Assembly: GCF_014646255.1 (NCBI RefSeq)
Contig: NZ_BMNC01000001.1
Span: 248,001-312,000, forward strand
DNA from: Lentzea pudingi
Lineage (GTDB): Bacteria > Actinomycetota > Actinomycetes > Mycobacteriales > Pseudonocardiaceae
Length of the DNA: 64,000 nucleotides
Reading direction: 5' to 3'
Below are positions 6,187 through 13,164 of the stretch, piece by piece. The notes under the pieces are model-generated. The model worked only from the letters and a program-made list of their open reading frames with translations, did no database searches and had not been told where the DNA came from. A program made the position numbers and the translations under genes. The stretch's first letter is position 1, and each line of letters begins with the position of its first letter.

Positions 6187-7059
6187 GTGGTGAATGACCA
6201 CGTTTCCGCCAGGCAGCTTCTCGCTCAGGAATTGAGGCGCCTGCGCCTGCGGACCGGTCTGTCGGGTAGAGAACTCGGTCGCAGGGCGTCGATCAGCCAG
6301 TCGAAGGTGTCCAGGATCGAGGCGGGCACGGCGTTGCCGACCGTGTTCGAGGTCGAGCAGTGGGGGAGGGTGCTTGGAGCTCCGGTCGAGACGGTGCGAT
6401 CGCTCGCGATCATCACCGGCAACGCGCACCTCGAGGCGCACTCCTGGGCGGCCGCGCTGTCGGGCGGGAGGCACCTGCAGCATGTGATCGGTGACTGGGA
6501 GGCCGCTGCCTCCATCGTCAGGACCTACCAGCCGTCAGTTGTGCCAGGCCTGGTGCAGACAGCGGAGTACGCCCGCCGGGTTTTTTCCTTGTTCACCCCC
6601 GGTTATGAGGACGACGCACTGGCGGCGGCTGTCGCCGGGCGCGTCGAGAGGCAGCTCGCCCTGTACGAGGCGGGGCGGAAGTTCGAATTCCTGATCACCG
6701 AAGCTGCTCTGCGCTGGAGGCCAGGGCCGCCGCACGTTCTGCTCGCCCAGCTCGACCGGTTGCTTTCGATATCGACCCTGGACAACATCGACCTCGGTCT
6801 GATTCCACTCGACGGCGAAGCTTTGGCAACCTATTCACACGGATTCGTGATCTACGAAGGTGAGGACGAAAGTGTGGCGACCGTGGAGATGATCCACGGT
6901 CCACTCACCCTCGATTCGGAGGATCAGGTCGAGATCTATCGTCAGCGATGGGCGCTGCTGCGGGAGATGGCAGTGCACGGAGACGAAGCGCGATGCCTTC
7001 TCGACGACCTGATCGGCCGACTGAGGCGTCACGCCGCACGCGACGGCGGCACGGCGTGA
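6187..7059 (+). CDS. XRE-family regulator with DUF5753 domain
   Basis: The 290-residue protein has an N-terminal Cro/C1-type helix-turn-helix (about residues 8-62: LLAQELRRLRLRTGLSGREL, then ASISQSKVSRIEAG). The DUF5753 ligand/effector domain covers most of the rest, with the family signatures YQPSVVPGLVQTAEYAR and later FVIYEG...VATVEMIHG. This family pairs with small DUF397 proteins in actinomycetes and regulates development and secondary metabolism. A DUF397 gene indeed follows, but in convergent orientation. Start: GTG at 6187, or the next GTG at 6190, which is better spaced from AGGGG (6180-6184). A strong promoter and direct repeats lie upstream, suggesting autoregulation. Confidence 0.9.
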   Translation: MVNDHVSARQLLAQELRRLRLRTGLSGRELGRRASISQSKVSRIEAGTALPTVFEVEQWGRVLGAPVETVRSLAIITGNAHLEAHSWAAALSGGRHLQHVIGDWEAAASIVRTYQPSVVPGLVQTAEYARRVFSLFTPGYEDDALAAAVAGRVERQLALYEAGRKFEFLITEAALRWRPGPPHVLLAQLDRLLSISTLDNIDLGLIPLDGEALATYSHGFVIYEGEDESVATVEMIHGPLTLDSEDQVEIYRQRWALLREMAVHGDEARCLLDDLIGRLRRHAARDGGTA

Positions 7060-7074
7060 CACTTCTCTGTCCGC

Positions 7075-7272
7075 TCAGTACAAGCCGAATTCGCCGTCGA
7101 GCACGCCGTACAGAAACGCAGTCCATTCGGACTTGGTGAACCAGAGAGCGTGGCCCGCCGGGTTCTTCGAGTCCCGCACCGCGACGCCCTTCCTCGTCAG
7201 CGCCACTTCGACGCACTCGCCTCCGCCATCGCTGAAGGTGCTCTTCTTCCAGGCGAGATCGTGGTTGTCCAT
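7075..7272 (-). CDS. DUF397 protein, partner of the XRE/DUF5753 regulator
   Basis: This 65-residue protein reads MDNHDLAWKKSTFSDGGGEC, then VEVAL, VAVRDSKNP and the C-terminal TKSEWTAFLYGVLDGEF. These are the hallmark blocks of DUF397. Such proteins are small partners, probably antagonists, of XRE/DUF5753 regulators. Start ATG at 7272 has a GGAG-type site upstream; an in-frame extension to 7377 lacks similarity. Its stop lies 15 bp from that of the regulator, tail to tail. That is unusual because the two genes commonly lie in the same direction. Confidence 0.9.
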   Translation of the reverse strand: MDNHDLAWKKSTFSDGGGECVEVALTRKGVAVRDSKNPAGHALWFTKSEWTAFLYGVLDGEFGLY

Positions 7273-7401
7273 TTCTTCTCCTTTGTCAGCGGCCGTTCGA
7301 TGCGGCCATGGGAGAAACGATGGACGCCGTGATTGCCAAGGCGTTGGCGGGGAGATTCCATTCGGTTGGTGAGACATTGCCTTCTTCGAGAAAGAGGTGC
7401 T

Positions 7402-8760
7402 GTGGAATTACCTGGAGAGCAGGTGGACTTCCGAGTCTGGGAAGAGGTGGGCATCTACGTCGAGGGGCACCGCGCCGACCTCGGCAGGAAGGCCTCCTGG
7501 CTACTGGCCCGCCTGCTGCTGAACGGTGGACGACCAGTGTCACTGGAATCGCTGTACGAGTGGCTGTGGGACGACCCGCCCGCGAGCGCGGAGACCGAGC
7601 TGGCCAAACAGGTGGGGGAACTCCGCGATGCCCTCGCTCAGGCGGGGTTCCCCGACGCGTTGCAGAGCAAGGGCGGCTTGCGCAGCCTGAAGGTCCCCGA
7701 TGGGCTCGTCGACGTGCGCAAGTTCAGCACGCTTGTCGGGAGAGCGCGTTCCGCAGACAGGCGGACCGCGGAAGGGCTCCGTGGTGCCGCCTCGGCGTTG
7801 GCCGAGGCGCTTGCTCTCGCTGTGGGTGATCCGCTGGCTGGTGTGGCGACATCACGCGCTGCCGGGGAACGCCTGCAACTCCAGGCGGCGCGGCGTGACG
7901 CGCAGCAGCTCGCCGCCGAGGTCGGCGTGGAACTCGGGCACCATCGCGAGCAGATCGAGATCGTCACGCGATTGCACTCAGCGCATCCGGAGGACGCGGC
8001 CATCACGTCTCTCACCGCGCGGACGCTGTACCTGTCCGGCCGGGCGGCCGACGCCGTCGACACCTTCACCCGTCACCGGGAGGCCCTCGACGAGTGCGGT
8101 CTCCGCGTCAGTCAGGAGATCCAGGACATGCAGACCCGTGTGCTCCGCGACGACCCCGGCCTGCAACCGCTCGTGAACCAAGAGCCCGGTGCGTCCGAGG
8201 GCCGGCTCGTGCTGGCGCTCAAGACCGAGGCCCGCGGGTTCGAATCCTTGCGAGCGCTCATCCCGGACGCGTTCGGGCGCGACGACATCGCGGTGCGGAT
8301 CACGACCGGACATCTGCTGTGCGATCTGCCCCAGGACATCTCCCCGCGCGTGGTGCTGGGACGAGGGCTCGGCCGGCTCTCCGATCTGGTCAGACAGCCG
8401 GTGAGCGCGGGTGTCGCGATGGGCGACTTCGACCGGGCCCACGATCTCGCCAACTCCCGGTCCGCGTTCGAACAGTTGCGTGCCGCGTCGGGCAGCTACC
8501 TTGTCATCGCGATCAGCAGTGAGCTGTACGAGCTCGTCGACCGGCTCGACCGCGTGGCTTACTGCCGAGCCGAGGACGTCAACGGATGGGTGCGGGTTCC
8601 CGGTCACTCCCTGCCCCCGGGCAGGCCCCCGGAGACCCAGTCCGCGGAACAGAAACCCGCACAGAAGTCTTACTCGGTCGTCTTCAACGGGACTACCTCG
8701 ATCGGCACTCAACACAACGGCGACGCCGTGCACCACAACTACTTCGGGGGTGAACGGTGA
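7402..8760 (+). CDS. BTAD-domain (AfsR/SARP-like) protein, first gene of a three-gene cassette
   Basis: The 452-residue product has an N-terminal wHTH-like region (about 1-85; LARLLLNGGRPVSLESLYEW). A bacterial transcriptional activator (BTAD) TPR-like domain follows at about 100-250 (AEVGVELGHHREQIEIVTRL, RTLYLSGRAADAVDTFTRHR). A ~150-residue segment of unknown type comes next, then a Pro/Gln-rich linker. The last residues carry a 22-residue motif (427-448) beginning VFNGTTSIGTQHNGD. The next protein has a matching motif near its N terminus. GTG at 7402 is chosen because GAGG lies just before it. The stop overlaps the next start (GTGA), indicating translational coupling. It lacks an NB-ARC ATPase of its own. 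A DNA-binding role is possible but unproven. Confidence 0.75.
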   Translation: MELPGEQVDFRVWEEVGIYVEGHRADLGRKASWLLARLLLNGGRPVSLESLYEWLWDDPPASAETELAKQVGELRDALAQAGFPDALQSKGGLRSLKVPDGLVDVRKFSTLVGRARSADRRTAEGLRGAASALAEALALAVGDPLAGVATSRAAGERLQLQAARRDAQQLAAEVGVELGHHREQIEIVTRLHSAHPEDAAITSLTARTLYLSGRAADAVDTFTRHREALDECGLRVSQEIQDMQTRVLRDDPGLQPLVNQEPGASEGRLVLALKTEARGFESLRALIPDAFGRDDIAVRITTGHLLCDLPQDISPRVVLGRGLGRLSDLVRQPVSAGVAMGDFDRAHDLANSRSAFEQLRAASGSYLVIAISSELYELVDRLDRVAYCRAEDVNGWVRVPGHSLPPGRPPETQSAEQKPAQKSYSVVFNGTTSIGTQHNGDAVHHNYFGGER

Positions 8761-11009
8761 GCGACGAGACGACTGCTGCGGCACCGCCACCGGACTCCGC
8801 GACGGCCGACGCGGGCAAGCCGGGTACCGAGCCGTCGGACAGTTCCCCGTCGTCCGGGCCCGGTGGCGCGAAGGAACCCGACCGGCGTGATCTCGACGAG
8901 GCCTATCTCCGGGGCAGAGGCCTGACGACCGCGGGCGCGATGACCTTCAACCGCGACGCGTCCATCCAGGACCTGCAGGTCGGCGACCGCTACATCTACT
9001 ACAACTTCAGGTCTTCGAGCGCCGGTGGGGATTTTCGCGCGGTGCCGGTCCGGGACGAGATCCTCCGGTGGGTGCGCAGCCGCTACGTGCTGGTGGCCGG
9101 CTACGACGACCTGCTGGGCGCGTTGGAACAGGCGCGGGTGCTCGTGCTCAACGGCAGGCCTGGCACGGGACGGTTCACGACGGGGCTGCGGCTGGTCTGC
9201 GCCCTCACTGCGGGAAAGATCTTCCGAATCGACGGCAGCGATCCAATCAAAATCGACGAGGCTGGTATCGAGCGCGGCAGTGGCTACGTCATGGAACTCT
9301 CACGCCCTCAGGCCGAAGCACTGACGGAGCTCGACCTCGATGCGCTAGCGGCCAGGTTCGCCGCCAAGGAGTCGTACCTGGTGGTCATCTGCCACCGCGA
9401 CGGGCAGAACCACGTGCTCGGCGGGTTCGCCAGGTCGTGCCCTCCTCCCGACATCTACGACCTGGTCTCCCGGCATCTCAGAGATGAGTTGCGCGACGAC
9501 GACTGCGATGCCGACGAGGTGCTCGAACAGCTCTACACCAACCGGGGTCTCCGGGAGGCGCTCGCGGCGGACCCCAAACCCGCTGAGGCGGCGCAGATCG
9601 CGGGCTTCTTGGCGGAGATGGCACGCGGGGAGATCGATCTGTCCCAAGTGGAGACTCGGGCGGCCCTGCTGGTGCGCCGACAGGTCGAGGAGTGGTTCGC
9701 GGAGCTCTCCTGTCCGGCCGACGCACTGCCGGAAGCATTGCGTCTCAACGCTTTCCGCATATCGCTCGCGGTGTTCAACGTCTCGGAGTACGACGTTGTG
9801 GTGAAAGCGGGGGCGGCTCTGGCCACCACCTTGCTGAAGAAGATGAGAGGAGAGCACGCCAGGAAGCCGGAGGAGTCGTTGTTCGCCGAAGACCACGGGG
9901 TCAACCTGCCCGCCTCGCGCGCCACCATGGAGGACGGCACCGTTTCGTTCGGTGGCATCGAGACTCCGACGAAACTGGTCATGTTCGCCGACGAACGGTT
10001 TCCCGTCGTACTGCTCAGTCACCTCTGGCACCGGCACCACAAGCTGCGCGAAGCCGTCTTGGAGTGGCTCACGGAGCTCAGCGACGACCGCAGGCCCATG
10101 GTGTGGGTGCGGGCCGCGCAGACGATGGGTCTGTTCTGCTCCTTGTCCTTCTCCAGCACCTTCACCGACAACATCGGCCCGCTGGCGGCGACCGAGGGAG
10201 CCGACGGGGAACATCGCCGGCGGTTCGCAGCCATCGCGCTCGACCAGGCCGCACGTGACGAACGCATGGCGGACGCCGTGTTCGAACGCCTTCAGGAGTG
10301 GAGGCGGTACGGCAGCGAGGCCCAGCAGTGGACCGCGGCGGCGGCGCTCGGCTACGACCTCGGACTGCACCGGATCGACAAGGCGCTGCGGGAGCTCCAC
10401 GTGCTCGGCACCCCGTCCGAACGCCGATCTGTGTTGCCCGAGAACGGGTACAGCGATCTGGTCCACGCGGCCGCGCGCAGCATCGCGAACCTCCTGGCGT
10501 TCGGCGCGGTGTCCTCAGTGCTGGCCCGGCTGGCCGACTGGACGCGGAGCAACAGGCAGAGCGTTCGCGACCTGGCTCGGTGGACTGTCGCCTATCTGGT
10601 CTTCTGGTGCGGGCACTCCCGCAACGTGCTGGTCCAGCGCGCCGGGAGGGACCGGATGGGCACCGAGGACAAGAAGCGCTGGCCACTGCTGCTCACCTTG
10701 CTGGAGGAGAACCCCCAGCACACCTGCGACGTCTCGGAGCTCGTCAGGTGGGGACTGCGCGGGCGTGACCAGGGCGAGGTCGTGCAAGGCCTGTTCCGTC
10801 AATGGATCCACGCGGCGGAGAAGGACGATGCCTGCCTCGACGCGCTGGTCGCCTTCATGCCGCACCTCATCGCCGGGCACGGCGATCTCCGCCGCCTGCA
10901 GCACCTTGTCGAACGGATGCGTCGCGACTGGTCCGACCCCCTCGACGAGGACATCGCGCTCGTTCTCGAAAGCTCCATCCTGCCGCTCACCGAGAGGACC
11001 GCTTCATGA
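8757..11009 (+). CDS. STAND-like large protein with degenerate P-loop, second gene of the cassette
   Basis: The 750-residue protein opens with a ~55-residue disordered Pro/Ser/Ala stretch. A 22-residue motif follows (63-84, TFNRDASIQDLQVGD...), aligning without gaps to the C-terminal motif of the preceding protein. A P-loop-like segment is next at 133-141 (GRPGTGRFT); the Walker A Lys is replaced by Arg and the following Ser/Thr by Phe, so nucleotide hydrolysis is doubtful. From about residue 330 on the protein is helical and Leu/Ala/Arg-rich, perhaps HEAT-like. No known effector domain is recognised. GTG start overlaps the upstream stop and its own stop overlaps the next ATG. The layout (sensor-like scaffold between a BTAD protein and an SPFH protein) suggests a signalling or conflict complex; this is inference. 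Confidence 0.6.
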   Translation: MSDETTAAAPPPDSATADAGKPGTEPSDSSPSSGPGGAKEPDRRDLDEAYLRGRGLTTAGAMTFNRDASIQDLQVGDRYIYYNFRSSSAGGDFRAVPVRDEILRWVRSRYVLVAGYDDLLGALEQARVLVLNGRPGTGRFTTGLRLVCALTAGKIFRIDGSDPIKIDEAGIERGSGYVMELSRPQAEALTELDLDALAARFAAKESYLVVICHRDGQNHVLGGFARSCPPPDIYDLVSRHLRDELRDDDCDADEVLEQLYTNRGLREALAADPKPAEAAQIAGFLAEMARGEIDLSQVETRAALLVRRQVEEWFAELSCPADALPEALRLNAFRISLAVFNVSEYDVVVKAGAALATTLLKKMRGEHARKPEESLFAEDHGVNLPASRATMEDGTVSFGGIETPTKLVMFADERFPVVLLSHLWHRHHKLREAVLEWLTELSDDRRPMVWVRAAQTMGLFCSLSFSSTFTDNIGPLAATEGADGEHRRRFAAIALDQAARDERMADAVFERLQEWRRYGSEAQQWTAAAALGYDLGLHRIDKALRELHVLGTPSERRSVLPENGYSDLVHAAARSIANLLAFGAVSSVLARLADWTRSNRQSVRDLARWTVAYLVFWCGHSRNVLVQRAGRDRMGTEDKKRWPLLLTLLEENPQHTCDVSELVRWGLRGRDQGEVVQGLFRQWIHAAEKDDACLDALVAFMPHLIAGHGDLRRLQHLVERMRRDWSDPLDEDIALVLESSILPLTERTAS

Positions 11010-11992
11010 CCCGCCAGTTGTCCCAGGACGAAGCCATCTCGCTGGCGCGCCGTCTCGTTGTGGCCGACGGGAACCCCGCGGCTGAGGAGGGGAGCGAGGA
11101 GGAGACCCGGTTGCCGCCGGAACGTCCTCGTGAGGTCGTGGGGCCGATCCTGGGAGACTGCTCACTCGGCAAGTGGGACGCGTTGCGCGGCCGCATGCCG
11201 GCGGATGCCAGGACCGCGAGGCTTTTCGTGACGTCGACGGGGAAACGTCTCTTCTTCGCGCCGGACCAGCAGCCGTCCGCGGGTAGGCTGATCAGGCAAC
11301 GGGTGTGCCACGTCTACGAGATCGACATGGGTACGCACCTGACGCGCGTCGAGACGAAACTGCCCTGTCGAGGGGACGACGTCTTCTTCGACGCCGTCGT
11401 CGAATTGCGCTGGCGCGTGCAGGACGCGGAGCTCGCCGTCAGGTCCGGGGTCACGAACGTCGGCAACGAGCTGATGCCGGAGATCACCAGGTGTCTCCGC
11501 GGGGTCACCCGCACCTTCGAGGTCGGCGAGGTGAGGGAGGCGGAAGAACAGGCTCTCAAGGAGCTGACCAGTGGTGACCCGTTCGGACAGAGGTTCGGTC
11601 TGCACGTCGAGATCTTTCTGACCCTCAGCATGGACGAACCCAGCCTGGTCCACGCCGCGCTGGACCGGAAGGTCGAACGGATGCGGGGCATCATCGTCAA
11701 AGGTGACTACCACCAGTTCGCGTTGCAGCTCTCGGTGCGGGAGAAGAGCATCACGGAGGTCATGCAGGTGCTCGCTCAGGAACGCCAGAACAGCAAGCAG
11801 GTGGTGGTGGAGTTCCTCACCAAGATGCTGGAGTCCGACGCGATCGAGCGCTGGGAGATCGAGGACGACCTGCGCGTCCTGCTCCAGTCACTGCGGGAGT
11901 GGAGCAACGGGGAACTTGCCGGGGTGCAGGAGACCAGGTCGACCTCCCTGGGGACCGGCAGGCGTCCGATCGCCGGTGGTGACAAGCGCTGA
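11006..11992 (+). CDS. SPFH/Band-7-like protein, third gene of the cassette
   Basis: In this 328-residue protein, residues ~100-215 resemble an SPFH (band 7/prohibitin) fold: RLIRQRVCHVYEIDM, then ETKLPCRGDDVFFDAVVELR and WRVQDAELAV. A charged helical segment (EVREAEEQALKELT) and strand HVEIFLTLSMDEP come next. A further helical tail (about 220-305) may oligomerise. No N-terminal membrane anchor is seen, unlike flotillins. ATG at 11006 overlaps the upstream TGA (ATGA). It ends at 11992, directly adjoining the stop of the convergent LacI gene. SPFH proteins build ring-like scaffolds, so this may be the oligomeric platform of the cassette. Similarity is by pattern only. Confidence 0.6.
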   Translation: MTRQLSQDEAISLARRLVVADGNPAAEEGSEEETRLPPERPREVVGPILGDCSLGKWDALRGRMPADARTARLFVTSTGKRLFFAPDQQPSAGRLIRQRVCHVYEIDMGTHLTRVETKLPCRGDDVFFDAVVELRWRVQDAELAVRSGVTNVGNELMPEITRCLRGVTRTFEVGEVREAEEQALKELTSGDPFGQRFGLHVEIFLTLSMDEPSLVHAALDRKVERMRGIIVKGDYHQFALQLSVREKSITEVMQVLAQERQNSKQVVVEFLTKMLESDAIERWEIEDDLRVLLQSLREWSNGELAGVQETRSTSLGTGRRPIAGGDKR

Positions 11993-13009
11993 TCAGGCGC
12001 TGGCCCGCACCACGAGCGACGTGGGCAGCAGCAGCGAGGGCGGTAGCCCGTCCTCGCCCGCCAGCTCCGCGAGCAGCCGCCACGTCATCGTCCGCCCGAG
12101 CTCCTCGACGTCCTGCCGGATCGTCGTCAGCGGCGGCGTGGCGGTGGCGGCGAACACCGAGTCGTCGAAGCCGACCACGGCGACGTCCTCGGGAACGCGC
12201 TTGCCCTGGGCGTGCAGCACCTGCAACGCGCCGAGCGCCATGATGTCCGCGGCCACGAACACCGCGTCGATGTCGGGGGCTTTGCGCAGCAGCTTCTCCA
12301 TTGCCCGTGCGCCGCTCTCGGGCGTGAAGTCGCCGTGTGCCACCAGATTCGCGGTGAGCTTGGCCTCGCTGAGGCCGCGTTTGAACCCGCTGAGCCGGTC
12401 CGCGCCCACGGCCATGTCCTTCGGGCCCGCGACGGTGGCGATCCGCTTGCGGCCGAGCGACGCCAGGTGGCGCGCGGCCTCCAGGGCGCCGGTGAAGTTG
12501 TCGGCGTCCACGAACGGGACCGTCGCGCCCAGCGGCCGTCCGCCGGACACCACGGGCAGGCCGATCTCGGCGAGCATCGGCACCAGCGGGTCCTCGCCGT
12601 GCAGGCTCACCAGCAACGCGCCGTCGACGTGCCCGCTGCTCAGGTACGTGACGAGGTCGCCGGGGTCGTTCGGCTGGCTCATCATCAGCAGCAACTGCAT
12701 GTGGCGGCCCGCGAGTTCGGCGTGCACGCCGCGCAGGACGCCCGCGAAGAACGGGTCGGACAGCACCCGGCCGGTCGGTTCGGAGACGACGAGGGCGATG
12801 GCGTTGGCCCGGTTGCCGGCGAGGGCGCGCGCGGCCTGGTTGGGGGAGTAGCCGAGTTCCGCGATGGCGGCGTGCACGGCCTCCCGGGCCTTCGCGCTGA
12901 CGTACTGCTCGTCGTTGATGACGCGCGAGACGGTCGACTTCGACACTCCGGCGACCCGCGCGACCTCTTCGATCCGGGGGCCGGGACGTCGCTTCGCCGT
13001 CTCGGTCAT
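11993..13009 (-). CDS. LacI-family transcriptional regulator
   Basis: The 338-residue protein has a classic LacI N terminus (IEEVARVAGVSKSTVSRVIN, ~14-35, with hinge helix SPNQAARALAG at ~55-65). A periplasmic-binding-protein-like sensor follows: VVSEPTGRVLSDPFFAGVL, VDGALLVS, RIATVAGP, and VAVVGFDDSVFAATATPPLTT near the end. It should bind a sugar and repress carbohydrate genes. No sugar gene is adjacent; it stands between the BTAD/STAND/SPFH cassette (tail to tail, no gap) and an AfsR-like gene. Candidate targets are the palindromes before the GH13 gene at 3.7 kb and the ABC operon at 21.4 kb. That link is inference. Confidence 0.93.
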   Translation of the reverse strand: MTETAKRRPGPRIEEVARVAGVSKSTVSRVINDEQYVSAKAREAVHAAIAELGYSPNQAARALAGNRANAIALVVSEPTGRVLSDPFFAGVLRGVHAELAGRHMQLLLMMSQPNDPGDLVTYLSSGHVDGALLVSLHGEDPLVPMLAEIGLPVVSGGRPLGATVPFVDADNFTGALEAARHLASLGRKRIATVAGPKDMAVGADRLSGFKRGLSEAKLTANLVAHGDFTPESGARAMEKLLRKAPDIDAVFVAADIMALGALQVLHAQGKRVPEDVAVVGFDDSVFAATATPPLTTIRQDVEELGRTMTWRLLAELAGEDGLPPSLLLPTSLVVRASA

Positions 13010-13164
13010 GCGGTCATCCTAGGCTGCCTGGCCGGACCATGATCTGCTCAGGTCCATCTTCGTTCCCCCTCTTCACAGCGGCGTGCGCCAAGTTTCCAAG
13101 ATCGTCCGCACAAATTCCGCACAGCACCCCCGAGTTCTGGCACCATGCCCCCCGAGGAGGGCTA

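Noticed and set aside
11993..13164. LacI gene as local regulator of the adjacent AfsR-like gene
   Set aside because: No palindromic LacI-type site was found in the 155-bp divergent spacer, and the two families rarely work as a pair.
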